Shown here: positions 53,921-62,964 of the stretch, piece by piece
How positions within the stretch are numbered: position 1 is the stretch's first letter
Layout: each line of letters opens with the position of its first letter
Origin: JANQJA01 sp965267485
Lineage (GTDB): Bacteria > Pseudomonadota > Gammaproteobacteria > Pseudomonadales > Azotimanducaceae
Direction of reading: 5' to 3'
DNA: 64,000 nucleotides
Assembly: GCA_965267485.1 (NCBI GenBank)
Contig: OZ254080.1
Coordinates: forward strand, 4,340,001 to 4,404,000
Notes under the pieces: model-generated
Told to the model about the DNA's origin: nothing
The model's input: only the letters and a program-made list of their open reading frames with translations
Databases searched by the model: none
Position numbers and translations under genes: made by a program

Positions 53921-54847
53921 TCAGGTCGCAATCAGCCTTCTCGGCGCGACCCTTCCATCTTCCAGTATCTCCCCAACGCCGAGGAATTCCGGTGCGTCTC
54001 GGGATTCTGAAAAAATTCTGACCCAGCCCTCTGTTGGAGCCCGGGAAATCTGTACCGGCTGTCCCTGCAGCAGGTATTCCGCCGTAATTTCCGGCAGTTC
54101 TACCGAGGGCCAGTCCTCGACCGCTGTCGCAGCCGGCATGAGAAGCGAATCGATTGCCTCCAAGCCCTTGTTTTCTTTAAGATTTTCGACCTCTTCAAGC
54201 GTGACCGCATCATCGAGGCTGTAAGGACCGGATGCGAGACGCCGGAGCCCGCTCACATGCGCGCCGCAGCCTAACACTTTACCGAGGTCTTCCGCTATAG
54301 ACCGGATGTACGTGCCCTTGCTGCAGGCGATCTCCAGCGTCAGCTCCGATTCCCCGATCGCCTCGAGCTTCAGCTCGTGAATGGTCACGCGTCGCGATTT
54401 CCGCTCGATCTCGATCCCCTGCCGGGCCAGCTTGTACAGCGGCTGACCGTCGACCTTGACCGCCGAATACATCGAGGGCGTCTGCTCTATCTCGCCGCGG
54501 AACCCCTCAAGGGCCGCTTCGAGGGCTTCCCCGGTGAGCGAGGGCACCGGCTTCGTCTCCAGCACTTCGCCATCAGCATCACCACTCGCGGTCGTCACCC
54601 CGAGGCTGATCCTGGCCAGGTATCGCTTGTCGGCATCAAGCAGGAACTGCGAGAACTTCGTCGCTTCACCAAAGCAGAGCGGCAGAACCCCGGTTGCCAT
54701 CGGGTCGAGGCTGCCGGTATGACCCGCCTTGGCGGCATCGAACAACCGCTTCGCCCGCTGCAGCGCACCGTTCGAGGTGATTCCCGCCGGTTTGTCCAGC
54801 ACCAGGATGCCGTCAATCGGACGTCCCTTGCGCTTGCGTCTCGCCAC
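53921..54847 (-). CDS. truB: tRNA pseudouridine-55 synthase
   Basis: TruB (308 residues) converts U55 of tRNA to pseudouridine and acts as a tRNA chaperone. The catalytic Asp lies in HTGSLDPMATGVLP (about residue 47), with the preceding DKPAGITSN motif. A C-terminal PUA-like part (ITAEYLLQGQPVQI) is present. It overlaps rbfA by 1 nt (TAATG-type junction), so translation is coupled. Confidence 0.97.
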   Translation of the reverse strand: MARRKRKGRPIDGILVLDKPAGITSNGALQRAKRLFDAAKAGHTGSLDPMATGVLPLCFGEATKFSQFLLDADKRYLARISLGVTTASGDADGEVLETKPVPSLTGEALEAALEGFRGEIEQTPSMYSAVKVDGQPLYKLARQGIEIERKSRRVTIHELKLEAIGESELTLEIACSKGTYIRSIAEDLGKVLGCGAHVSGLRRLASGPYSLDDAVTLEEVENLKENKGLEAIDSLLMPAATAVEDWPSVELPEITAEYLLQGQPVQISRAPTEGWVRIFSESRDAPEFLGVGEILEDGRVAPRRLIAT

Positions 54848-55233
54848 TAGTCGTCCTCCCCGGAATCCGACGGCTTGCGACGTTCGTCTGATTCGATCGC
54901 ATCGGCAATCGCCTTGCTGATGCGCGCGCCTTCCTCGATGGTCGCGTCATAGTGAAACCGGAGGCGTGGCGTCGTCCGCGTCGACAGCGACTTCGCAAGC
55001 TGGCTCCTGAGAAAGCCCGCTGCATTGCCGAGCGCGGCCTCGGTCTCGGCCGGATCCGCGTCGGACATAACGGTGAAGTAAACGTCGGCGAACGCGAGGT
55101 CACGCGAGACCTTCACATCGTTGATCGTGATCATGCCAACCCGGGGGTCTTTCACCTCGAACTGGATCAGGCTGGCAAGCTGCTGCTGAATGAGGTCAGC
55201 GATTCGCCGCCCACGGCTGAATTCACGAGGCAA
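54847..55233 (-). CDS. rbfA: Ribosome-binding factor A
   Basis: RbfA (128 residues) is a KH-type small-subunit maturation factor that binds the 5' end of 16S rRNA. The segments RRIADLIQQQLASLIQFEVKDPRV and DLAFADVYFTVM are typical, followed by the conserved TTPRLRFHYDATIEEG near the C-terminus. It lies between infB (18 nt) and truB (overlap) in the standard nusA operon. Confidence 0.96.
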   Translation of the reverse strand: MPREFSRGRRIADLIQQQLASLIQFEVKDPRVGMITINDVKVSRDLAFADVYFTVMSDADPAETEAALGNAAGFLRSQLAKSLSTRTTPRLRFHYDATIEEGARISKAIADAIESDERRKPSDSGEDD

Positions 55234-55251
55234 GACAGGGCTCCGGGCGCG

Positions 55252-57846
55252 CTACAGCTCGCGGGCGACTTCGCGGGTATCAAAGACCTCGATCTGGTCG
55301 CCGACACGCACGTCGTTGTAGTTTCGAACGCCGATACCGCAATCGAGACCGACGTTGACTTCCTTGACCTCGTCCTTGAATCGACGAAGGGATTCGAGTT
55401 CGCCCTCGTAAATGACCACGTTGTCGCGCAGCACACGAATCTTCTTGTCCTTGTAGACGGTGCCCTCGGTGACCTGACAGCCCGCAACATTGCCGAACTT
55501 CTTGGACTCGAACACTTCCTTGACCAGCGCGATCCCGACGATCTCCTCGCGAACTTCCGGCGAGAGCATGCCCGAGAGAGCCGCCTTGACGTCATCGACC
55601 AGGTCGTAAATGACCTTGTAATAGCGCAGATCAATTCCTTCGGACTCGATGATCTTGCGAGCCGCAGCGTCTGCCCGAACGTTGAAGCCGAAGACAACAG
55701 CGCCGGCAGTAATCGCGTAGTTCACGTCAGACTCGGCAATGGCACCAACGCCGGAGAACACGACATTGACCGCCACTTCCTCGTTACCGAGCTCCTGCAG
55801 CGCAGAGACAATCGCTTCGAGCGAACCGCGAACGTCGGCCTTGACCACGACGTTGAGTTGCTTCTGTTCCTCGCTGCCGAAGCTCTCGAGGAGGTTGTCC
55901 AGCGTCGTCGCCGGTGTTGCCAGACGCTCGTCATTGGCCTTGTCGCGGCGGAATTCCGCAACCTCGCGGGCACGCTTCTCATCGCTGGCGACGAGGAAGG
56001 GGTCGCCCGCATTCGGCGTTCCGTCCAGCCCGAGCATTTCGACCGGCGTTGAGGGGCCAGCTGCCTTGGTCTGCTTGCCGTTCTCGTCGGACATCGCACG
56101 AACACGGCCGTACTGCTGGCCGGCGACCACGATATCACCCTGTTTCAGAGTCCCGTTCTGGACAAGCAGCGTTGCCACTGTACCCTTGCCCTTGTCGAGA
56201 CGGGATTCGATGACGACACCACGGGCGGGACCGTCTTCGACCGCCTTCAGCTCCAGAATTTCGGACTGGAGCAGAATCGCCTCGAGGAGTTCCTCGATGC
56301 CCTGACCGGTATGCGCCGACACCGGAATGAACTGCGTGTCACCGCCCCAGTCTTCCGGGATGACGTTGCGCGCCGCTAGCTCGTTTTTGACGCGCTCGGG
56401 GTCTGCACCCTCGACGTCCATCTTGTTGATGGCGACGACGATAGGTACCTCGGCACCCTGTGCGTGCTGGATAGCCTCCTCGGTTTGCGGCATGACGCCA
56501 TCGTCAGCGGCAACCACCAGAATCACGATATCGGTACACTGGGCGCCACGGGCACGCATCGCTGTGAAGGCGGCGTGGCCGGGCGTATCGATAAAGGCAA
56601 TCTCACCATGATCGGTCATGACGCGGTAGGCACCAATGTGCTGGGTGATACCCCCGGCCTCTCCGCTAACGACCTGTGACTTGCGGATGTAGTCGAGCAG
56701 CGAGGTCTTGCCGTGGTCGACGTGGCCCATGACGGTCACGACCGGCGCACGGGATGTCTCCTCGCCTTCGAGTGCCATCTCGACCTCGAATTCCTTCTCG
56801 ACCGCGTCGGCATCGACGGTCCTGACCGAGTGCCCGAACTCCTCGACCACCAGCGTCGCTGTGTCCTGATCAACGGACTGGTTGATATTCGCCATGATGC
56901 CAAGGTTCATCAGCACCTTGATGACATCGTTGGCCTTGACTGACATCTTCTGCGAAAGCTGGCCGACGGTGATCGATTCGCCGATCTCGACTTCACGCTT
57001 GATCTCTTCGGTCGGCGCGTTGAACTTGTGCTGCTTTTGCGGGCGGGCAGGCGAGCGCTTGGAGCGCGACGAGGAAAGTCCGAGCGTGGAATTTTCTTCC
57101 TTCGCCGGCTCTTCGCCTTCATGAACGATCGTTTCGACGTCAGCTTCGAGCAGTTCTTCGGCTTCTTCCTCGATCAGCTCTTCCATGCGGCGCTTCTTCT
57201 CGCCGTGGCGGGACTTCTTCTCCGCATGGTCTTTCTTCTCGTCGAGATCGTGGCGGTCTCGCTTGTCCTTGCGAGCCGACACCTTGTCGTCAGCTTCCTT
57301 CTCGGACTCCGTGGCCGCAGCCTTCTTGCGAGCTTCTTCTTCTGCCTTGCGCTTCTCTTCGGCAGCCTTCTCTTCAGCAAGGCGTGCTCGCTCTGCGGCT
57401 TCCTGACGACGGCGCTCTGCCTCGGCCTCAGCCTCGGCGTGCGCGGCGCGGCGACGGGCTTCCGCCTCGTCGGAGCGATTGACTTCTACCTTGACAGGTT
57501 CTTTGGTCTCAGCCGCCGGGGCACCAGGTTTCGGCGCCTCGGGTTCGGCGCGCTTGACGTAGGTCCGCTTCTTGCGAACCTCGACATTGACAGTACGACC
57601 GCGACCAGCCGACCCTGCGGTCTTGAGGGTGGATCGCGTTCGTCGACTCAGCGTGATCTTCTTGGGAGCACCGTCGTCACCGCCATGCGCCTTGCGCACA
57701 TGGGCAAGCAACGTCTGCTTTTCATCCTCGGTAACGGCGTCGTCCGGTTTTTGCTGGGGCAGGCCTGCCTCTTGCATTTGCTGCAATAAGCGATCAACAG
57801 GCGTGTCTATCGTCTCCGCCAGCTGTGATACCGTGACTTCTGCCAT
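55252..57846 (-). CDS. infB: Translation initiation factor IF-2
   Basis: IF-2 (864 residues) is the GTPase that brings fMet-tRNA to the 30S subunit. An N-terminal IF2-associated domain (AEVTVSQLAETIDTPVDRLL) precedes a long Lys/Glu/Ala/Arg-rich helix (about residues 95-235). The G domain follows, with GHVDHGKTSLLDYIRKSQV, DTPGHAAF and NKMD. Domains II-IV complete the protein. The ATG at 57844-57846 has AGGAG 6 nt upstream; an in-frame start seven codons earlier overlaps the nusA end. No sign of truncation. Confidence 0.98.
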   Translation of the reverse strand: MAEVTVSQLAETIDTPVDRLLQQMQEAGLPQQKPDDAVTEDEKQTLLAHVRKAHGGDDGAPKKITLSRRTRSTLKTAGSAGRGRTVNVEVRKKRTYVKRAEPEAPKPGAPAAETKEPVKVEVNRSDEAEARRRAAHAEAEAEAERRRQEAAERARLAEEKAAEEKRKAEEEARKKAAATESEKEADDKVSARKDKRDRHDLDEKKDHAEKKSRHGEKKRRMEELIEEEAEELLEADVETIVHEGEEPAKEENSTLGLSSSRSKRSPARPQKQHKFNAPTEEIKREVEIGESITVGQLSQKMSVKANDVIKVLMNLGIMANINQSVDQDTATLVVEEFGHSVRTVDADAVEKEFEVEMALEGEETSRAPVVTVMGHVDHGKTSLLDYIRKSQVVSGEAGGITQHIGAYRVMTDHGEIAFIDTPGHAAFTAMRARGAQCTDIVILVVAADDGVMPQTEEAIQHAQGAEVPIVVAINKMDVEGADPERVKNELAARNVIPEDWGGDTQFIPVSAHTGQGIEELLEAILLQSEILELKAVEDGPARGVVIESRLDKGKGTVATLLVQNGTLKQGDIVVAGQQYGRVRAMSDENGKQTKAAGPSTPVEMLGLDGTPNAGDPFLVASDEKRAREVAEFRRDKANDERLATPATTLDNLLESFGSEEQKQLNVVVKADVRGSLEAIVSALQELGNEEVAVNVVFSGVGAIAESDVNYAITAGAVVFGFNVRADAAARKIIESEGIDLRYYKVIYDLVDDVKAALSGMLSPEVREEIVGIALVKEVFESKKFGNVAGCQVTEGTVYKDKKIRVLRDNVVIYEGELESLRRFKDEVKEVNVGLDCGIGVRNYNDVRVGDQIEVFDTREVAREL

Positions 57847-57863
57847 TAAATTCTCCTGTTGGC

Positions 57864-59390
57864 TCAAGCCTCATCGGCTTGGTCTTCTTTCGCTTCTTCG
57901 CTCTCTTCGGCAAACCACGGGGCACGCGCCGCCATGATCAATTCACCGGCGCGCTCTTCCGACATCTCATCGATCTCGAGCAGATCATCGATCGCCTGCT
58001 CCGCGAGGTCTTCCATCGTGATGATGCCCGCCGCCGCCAGTTTGTAGGCGAGCCGCGTATCCATACCGTCCATCGACAGCAGGTCTTCCGCCGGCTCTGC
58101 ATTTTCCAGCGCTTCCTCGCTTGCGAGTTCCAGCGTGGTCAACGCGCTCTTGGCCCGGTTACGCAATTCCTCGACGATCTCTTCATCGAAACCCTCGATG
58201 GCGATCATCTCTTCAAAGGGAACGTAGGCCACTTCCTCGAGCGTCGTAAATCCTTCTTCAACCAGCACGATCGCAACATCTTCGTCGACGTCGAGACGCG
58301 TCATGAAGTTTTCGATGATCGTATTGGCTTCCTGTTCGTTCTTCTCGGCCGCCTCGGCCTCGGTCATGATATTCAGCTCCCAGCCGGTCAGCTCGCTGGC
58401 GAGCTTGACGTTCTGGCCGCCACGACCGATCGCCTGGGCCAGATTGTCCTCATCGACTGCGATGTCCATGCTGTGGGCTTCTTCGTCGACAACGATGGAA
58501 ACGACTTCGGCCGGCGCCATCGCGTTGATGGCGAGCTGCGCCACGTTGTCATCCCACGGAATGATGTCAATTCGCTCGTTGCCCAGTTCGCCGGATACCG
58601 CCTGAACGCGGGACCCGCGCATACCGACACAGGCCCCGATCGGATCGATACGCCCGTCATTCGTCTTGACGGCGATCTTGGCGCGCGAACCCGGATCGCG
58701 TGCAGCGCCCAGAATCTCGATAACGCCGTCAGCAATCTCCGGCACCTCGATCTTGAAGAGTTCAATCAGCGTCTGCGGCGCCGTCCGCGACAGCGCAAGC
58801 TGGGGGCCACGCGCGTCCGGACGTATTTCTTTCAAGAGCGCCCGGAGACGGTCTCCAACGCGGAAGGTTTCGCGCGGAATCCATTCTTCTCGTGGCAGGA
58901 TCGCCTCTGCATTGTTGCCGAGATCGACGATGACAGCTTCGCGCGTCACCTTCTTGACCTGACCATTGACCAGCTCGCCAATGCGCGACTGGTACTGTTC
59001 GACGACCTGGGCTCGCTCTGCTTCACGGACCTTCTGAACGATGACCTGTTTGGCGGTCTGGGCGGCGATTCGGCCAAATTCGACGGATTCGACCTGCTCT
59101 TCGACGTAACCGTCCAGATCGAGGCTGGGGTCGATCTCCTTGGCAGCAGACAGCGTGATCTCTGCCTCGGGGACTTCCTGCTCGTGATCGTCGGGCACAA
59201 CACGCCAGCGGCGGAAGGTATCGTACTCACCAGTTTCCTGGTCGATAGAAACCCGCAGTTCCACGTCATCGGAGTAACGCTTTTTCGTCGCAGACGCGAG
59301 CGCCTGCTCCAGCGCATCGAAGATGATGTCTTTGGACACGCCTTTCTCGTTGGAAACCGAGTCGACGACCAGCAAAATTTCTTTCGTCAT
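57864..59390 (-). CDS. nusA: Transcription factor NusA
   Basis: NusA (508 residues) modulates pausing, termination and antitermination. Order of domains: N-terminal RNAP-binding part (MTKEILLVVDSVSNEKGV), S1 (GQVKKVTREAVIVDLGNNAE), two KH domains (GACVGMRGSRVQAVSGELG, IGRGGQNVKLASEL), and two acidic C-terminal AR repeats (GFTTLEEVAYVPFEEM). The ATG at 59388-59390 has GAGG 7 nt upstream; a longer frame upstream is not needed. It sits between rimP and infB. Confidence 0.98.
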   Translation of the reverse strand: MTKEILLVVDSVSNEKGVSKDIIFDALEQALASATKKRYSDDVELRVSIDQETGEYDTFRRWRVVPDDHEQEVPEAEITLSAAKEIDPSLDLDGYVEEQVESVEFGRIAAQTAKQVIVQKVREAERAQVVEQYQSRIGELVNGQVKKVTREAVIVDLGNNAEAILPREEWIPRETFRVGDRLRALLKEIRPDARGPQLALSRTAPQTLIELFKIEVPEIADGVIEILGAARDPGSRAKIAVKTNDGRIDPIGACVGMRGSRVQAVSGELGNERIDIIPWDDNVAQLAINAMAPAEVVSIVVDEEAHSMDIAVDEDNLAQAIGRGGQNVKLASELTGWELNIMTEAEAAEKNEQEANTIIENFMTRLDVDEDVAIVLVEEGFTTLEEVAYVPFEEMIAIEGFDEEIVEELRNRAKSALTTLELASEEALENAEPAEDLLSMDGMDTRLAYKLAAAGIITMEDLAEQAIDDLLEIDEMSEERAGELIMAARAPWFAEESEEAKEDQADEA

Positions 59391-59429
59391 TACCAAGCCT
59401 CTAAACGACAGCCCCGCTGCCGCAAACAC

Positions 59430-59894
59430 CTAGTCGAATGAAGGGATCACGTTCGCCCGGTCGATGTCTTCCAGAGGAAACAGATATTCCTCATCACCCG
59501 ATCGAACGACAATGTCGCCCTCTTCGATGCCACAAAGCAGTCCCTTGTACCGCTTTCTTCCCTCGTACGGCGTCCGCAGACTCACCCGTACGTTGGCGCC
59601 CTTCCAGGCGTCAAACTGCGCCAGTGTAAAGAGCCGTCGATCCATTCCCGGAGATGACACTTCAAGCGTGTAATTCCCCGCAATGGGATCCTCTACATCG
59701 AGCATGGCCGAAAGCTGGCGGCTCACCCGGGCGCAATCATCAACATCGACACCCTTGTCGCTGTCGATGAACACCTTGAGCGAACCACGTTTGCCGTGGG
59801 CGATGTACTCGACGCCCCACAGCTCGCATCCCATACCCTCTACAACCGGTGCAATCAGCGCAGTCAATTGCTCATTCACCTGTTGCAACTCCAT
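59430..59894 (-). CDS. rimP: Ribosome maturation factor RimP
   Basis: RimP (154 residues) helps assemble the 30S subunit, binding S12. Conserved segments include GMGCELWGVEYIAHGKRGSLKVFID, DDCARVSRQLSAMLDVEDPI and the SPGMDR motif. I place the start at the ATG 59892-59894 (MELQQVNEQL); an in-frame start at 59942 would be inside the terminator-like hairpin and is discarded. No good Shine-Dalgarno sequence precedes the ATG. First protein gene of the metY-rimP-nusA-infB operon. Confidence 0.95.
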   Translation of the reverse strand: MELQQVNEQLTALIAPVVEGMGCELWGVEYIAHGKRGSLKVFIDSDKGVDVDDCARVSRQLSAMLDVEDPIAGNYTLEVSSPGMDRRLFTLAQFDAWKGANVRVSLRTPYEGRKRYKGLLCGIEEGDIVVRSGDEEYLFPLEDIDRANVIPSFD

Positions 59895-59914
59895 GGGCCA
59901 ATTTTCAGGCCCGC

Positions 59915-59944
59915 AAAAACAAAAAATGGGCGTAACGCCCATTT
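59915..59944 (-). terminator. Terminator-like hairpin before rimP
   Basis: AAATGGGCG/CGCCCATTT stem (59924-59944) with a 3-nt loop, followed on the minus strand by TTTTTTGTTTTTG. It lies between tRNA-fMet and rimP and probably lowers readthrough into the nusA operon or marks where rimP has a separate start. The remaining interval up to the tRNA (59945-60008) has a further imperfect hairpin. Confidence 0.75.
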
Positions 59945-60008
59945 CTGATCGGTCCGGGCACTCAGACCCGACCGTTTCACGCCAGTGAAAACGGGCGTAC
60001 CCAACAGC

Positions 60009-60027
60009 AAAAAGCCCCTGATGGGGC
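60009..60027 (-). terminator. Terminator after tRNA-fMet
   Basis: GCCCC-TGAT-GGGGC stem with TTTTT on the minus strand, 12 nt past the tRNA 3' end. A second hairpin with a U-run lies at 59915-59944. Confidence 0.8.
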
Positions 60028-60038
60028 CTCTGCTTGTT

Positions 60039-60115
<77 letters not shown>

Positions 60116-60233
60116 ACAAAAGCTCTCGTTTCCAGACTGTCACTTGCAAACGAGGGCCCGAATTATATGAATGCTGGCCTGAGGGGTCAACACTCGCCGG
60201 GCGCCCGTTTGAACTTGATTGCCTTTCGATCCG

Positions 60234-60263
60234 AATCCGACGGCCTTCCGGCCGTCGATTCAG
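60234..60263 (-). terminator. Strong hairpin directly after tRNA-Leu
   Basis: A long stem (GAATC plus GACGGCC pairing with GGCCGTC and GATTC, one bulge, GGAA loop) begins 5 nt past the tRNA-Leu CCA. It has no U-run; probably a processing or protective structure and perhaps a weak terminator. Confidence 0.55.
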
Positions 60264-60267
60264 AAGA

Positions 60268-60354
60268 TGGTGCCGAAGAGAGGACTTGAACCTCCACGCG
60301 CGTAAGCGCACTACCCCCTCAAGATAGCGTGTCTACCAATTCCACCACTTCGGC
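60268..60354 (-). tRNA. tRNA-Leu (anticodon GAG)
   Basis: An 87-nt class II tRNA with a long variable arm and encoded CCA. Anticodon loop TTGAGGG between CTATC and GGTAG, with one T-G pair. It follows secG by 11 nt, like leuU in E. coli. Confidence 0.95.
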
Positions 60355-60365
60355 AAAACTTGTCA

Positions 60366-60773
60366 TCAGCCCTCGGGAACTTCCGAGTCGGATGCACCCT
60401 GGGCCTGCTGAGCCGGAACGTCCGAATCAGGGACTTCCGTCGCCATATTCGTTTCCGGAGCGGCATTCTGCTCTACTGGCCGCTCTTGTACAACCTGCGG
60501 AATGCCAACCGATCCTGCCTCCATCGAATGCTGCTTCGCGAAGAAGGCAAGCCCGAAGCTGGTCAGGAAGAACGCGATCGCGATCGTCGTGGTCGCGCGC
60601 GTCAGAAAATTGCCGGAGCCGCCACTGCCGAATACGGTGTTGGACGCACCACCACCGAAGCCGGAGCCCATGTCCGCGCCCCGCCCCTGCTGAATCAGCA
60701 CGAGGCCGATGATCGCCAGCGCCGCCGCGACGTGCAGGACCATCACCAGTGTTTCGATAAGACCTAAACTCAT
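60366..60773 (-). CDS. secG: Preprotein translocase subunit SecG
   Basis: SecG (135 residues) assists SecYEG translocation. It has two transmembrane helices (about residues 6-25 and 54-74) joined by the conserved Gly-rich loop GRGADMGSGFGGGASNTVFG. A C-terminal extension rich in Glu, Pro, Gln and Ala follows, probably disordered. It follows tpiA by 6 nt and is followed by tRNA-Leu. Confidence 0.95.
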   Translation of the reverse strand: MSLGLIETLVMVLHVAAALAIIGLVLIQQGRGADMGSGFGGGASNTVFGSGGSGNFLTRATTTIAIAFFLTSFGLAFFAKQHSMEAGSVGIPQVVQERPVEQNAAPETNMATEVPDSDVPAQQAQGASDSEVPEG

Positions 60774-60779
60774 AATTCT

Positions 60780-61556
60780 CTAACCTGCAGACGTCAGTTC
60801 GCCTGCTGTTGTGCAGATGGAGATGAACTCCTCTGCTTTCAATGACGCGCCCCCAACGAGCGCACCATCAATGTCGGGCATGGCCAGTAGATCGCGGGCA
60901 TTGTCGCCATTCACACTGCCGCCATACAGAATTCTCGTTTCGGCGCCGAGCGCCGTGTCATGCTCCGCCAGTATCGAACGGAGCGCCGCGTGCACTTCAT
61001 TCGCCTCATCCGGCGTCGCACTCTTGCCGGTACCAATTGCCCAGACCGGCTCGTAGGCCACCACTGCTCCGCGGAATGCCCGCGACCCGACCGCGGTCAG
61101 CACGGCTTCGAGCTGGCGCGAGACGACATCGAACGTCGCATTCCGCTCCCGCTCGTCCAGCGTTTCGCCCACACACAGAACCGGGGTCATGCCGGCGTCG
61201 AGGCAGGTCGCGAACTTTGCGGCAACGACCTCATCGGTTTCGGCAAACAGCGTCCGGCGCTCCGAGTGGCCAACCAGCGCGAACTCGCAGCCAATATCCG
61301 TCAGCATCGTGGCCGATACGCCGCCGGTGACCGCGCCATCGGCGCGAGGGTCGACATCCTGCGCGCCCAGCCGAACAGTCGATCCGGAGAGCATGCTGCC
61401 TGCCTGATCGAGGTAAACGAACGGCGGTATCACAAGCGAATCGATTCCTTCCGGAATTCCTCGCGTGAGGTGCGACACAAGTTCCTGCACCATGGCGCGG
61501 GAACCATTCATCTTCCAGTTCCCCGCGATAAGCACGCGGCGCGTCTTGTCTGTCAC
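60780..61556 (-). CDS. tpiA: Triosephosphate isomerase
   Basis: TpiA (258 residues) interconverts dihydroxyacetone phosphate and glyceraldehyde-3-phosphate. The catalytic residues are visible: Lys in GNWKMNG, His in VGHSERR, Glu in YEPVWAIGTGK, and the flexible loop follows. I choose the GTG at 61554-61556, which has GAGGGGG about 6 nt upstream; an in-frame TTG eight codons earlier overlaps that ribosome-binding site. Lies between glmM and secG. Confidence 0.96.
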   Translation of the reverse strand: MTDKTRRVLIAGNWKMNGSRAMVQELVSHLTRGIPEGIDSLVIPPFVYLDQAGSMLSGSTVRLGAQDVDPRADGAVTGGVSATMLTDIGCEFALVGHSERRTLFAETDEVVAAKFATCLDAGMTPVLCVGETLDERERNATFDVVSRQLEAVLTAVGSRAFRGAVVAYEPVWAIGTGKSATPDEANEVHAALRSILAEHDTALGAETRILYGGSVNGDNARDLLAMPDIDGALVGGASLKAEEFISICTTAGELTSAG

Positions 61557-61613
61557 ACCGGCCCCCTCGAGCGGCGGCAAATACTAAACACTTTGAATTC
61601 CGGTTGCAATGAA

Positions 61614-62951
61614 CTATCCGGCAGCAGATTCAACGACGCAGGCCAGATCCTGCGCAAGGCGCTCGACGAGCCCGGGATCCTCACCCTCCACCATGACTCT
61701 CATCACCGGCTCCGTCCCCGAGGGCCGCAGCAGAACGCGTCCCTTGCCGCCGAGTTTCTCTTCAGTCGCTTTGACCGCCGAGGTCACCGCGCCTGCATCG
61801 ACGAGCTCCTTGGCCCCCTGGCACTTCACGTTGATCATCGCCTGTGGGTACTTGTGCATCCGGCCCTTCAGATCAGCGAGCGATGAGTCATTGTCGACCA
61901 TGGCGGCGACCACCTGCAGCGCTGCAACGACGCCATCGCCGGTAGAGGTCAGATCGAGGCAGAGGATATGGCCCGATGATTCGCCACCCACCTCCCAGTC
62001 TCGCTGGCTGAGCTCGGACAACACGTAACGGTCACCCACCGCAGCCCGGGAGAATGGAATGCCGGCATCCCCGAGCGCACGCTCGAGCCCGAAGTTGCTC
62101 ATGAGCGTGCCGACGACCCCGCCTCGCAGCCGGTCCCGGGCATGACGATGCATGGCAATGATGAAAAGCAGTTCGTCGCCGTCGAGCAGCGCGCCGGTAT
62201 GGTCGACCATGACCACCCGGTCACCGTCTCCATCAAGTGCAACCCCGAAGTCGGCCTGCTCATCGACAACCCGCTGCTGCAGGGCCTCGGGGGAGGTCGA
62301 ACCGATATTGTCGTTGATGTTGAGGCCGTCGGGCGTCACGCCGATCTGAACCACTTGGGCACCGAGTTCGCGGAAGACGGCGGGAGCGACCTGATACGTC
62401 GCACCGTTTGCGCAGTCGACGACGACCTTGAAGCCACGGAGATTGCGCGAGCCGCTGTAGCAGCTCTTGCAGAATTCGATGTACCGGCCCGCCGCATCGT
62501 CGATACGGGCGACCTTGCCGATCCGGTTCGACTCGACCATCTCCATCGGCGCGTCGAGTTCGGTTTCGATCGCGAGTTCGATCTCGTCCGGCAGTTTCTG
62601 CCCGACTTCCGAGAAGAACTTGATGCCGTTGTCGTAGTAGGGATTATGGGAAGCGCTGATGACAATGCCGGCGCAGGCATCGAACGTGCGGGTGAGATAG
62701 GCGATCGCGGGCGTGGGCATCGGGCCGAGCAGGCGGACATCCACACCGGCGGCAGACAGGCCCGCTTCGAGCGCCGACTCGAACATGTAGCCCGAGATTC
62801 TGGTGTCCTTGCCGATCAGGATAGGCCCTTTCCGGTTTCTCGAGAACACCTTGCCGGTCGCCCAGCCGAGTTTGAGCATGAATTCGGCCGTGATGGGGTG
62901 CTCACCGACCCGACCTCGAATGCCATCGGTACCGAAGTAGCGCTTGTTCAT
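61614..62951 (-). CDS. glmM: Phosphoglucosamine mutase
   Basis: GlmM (445 residues) converts glucosamine-6-phosphate to glucosamine-1-phosphate for peptidoglycan and LPS. The phosphoserine loop is ISASHNPYYDNG, the metal-binding loop DGDGDR, and the sugar-phosphate motif RPSGTEPVMRVMVEG lies at the C-terminus. The start MNKRYFGTDGIRGRVGEHPI is canonical, so the ATG at 62949-62951 is used; the longer upstream frame lies within folP. It follows folP by 13 nt. Confidence 0.97.
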   Translation of the reverse strand: MNKRYFGTDGIRGRVGEHPITAEFMLKLGWATGKVFSRNRKGPILIGKDTRISGYMFESALEAGLSAAGVDVRLLGPMPTPAIAYLTRTFDACAGIVISASHNPYYDNGIKFFSEVGQKLPDEIELAIETELDAPMEMVESNRIGKVARIDDAAGRYIEFCKSCYSGSRNLRGFKVVVDCANGATYQVAPAVFRELGAQVVQIGVTPDGLNINDNIGSTSPEALQQRVVDEQADFGVALDGDGDRVVMVDHTGALLDGDELLFIIAMHRHARDRLRGGVVGTLMSNFGLERALGDAGIPFSRAAVGDRYVLSELSQRDWEVGGESSGHILCLDLTSTGDGVVAALQVVAAMVDNDSSLADLKGRMHKYPQAMINVKCQGAKELVDAGAVTSAVKATEEKLGGKGRVLLRPSGTEPVMRVMVEGEDPGLVERLAQDLACVVESAAG

Positions 62952-62964
62952 AGTTGCTCTCTGC

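Noticed and set aside
57879..59441. Open frame of about 520 codons opposite nusA, and similar frames opposite fusA, rpoB, infB and pnp
   Set aside because: All mirror conserved genes on the other strand and carry biased Arg/Asp/His-rich translations typical of antisense frames.
59895..59942. Sixteen-codon extension of rimP
   Set aside because: It would translate the terminator hairpin and U-run and is not conserved in the family.
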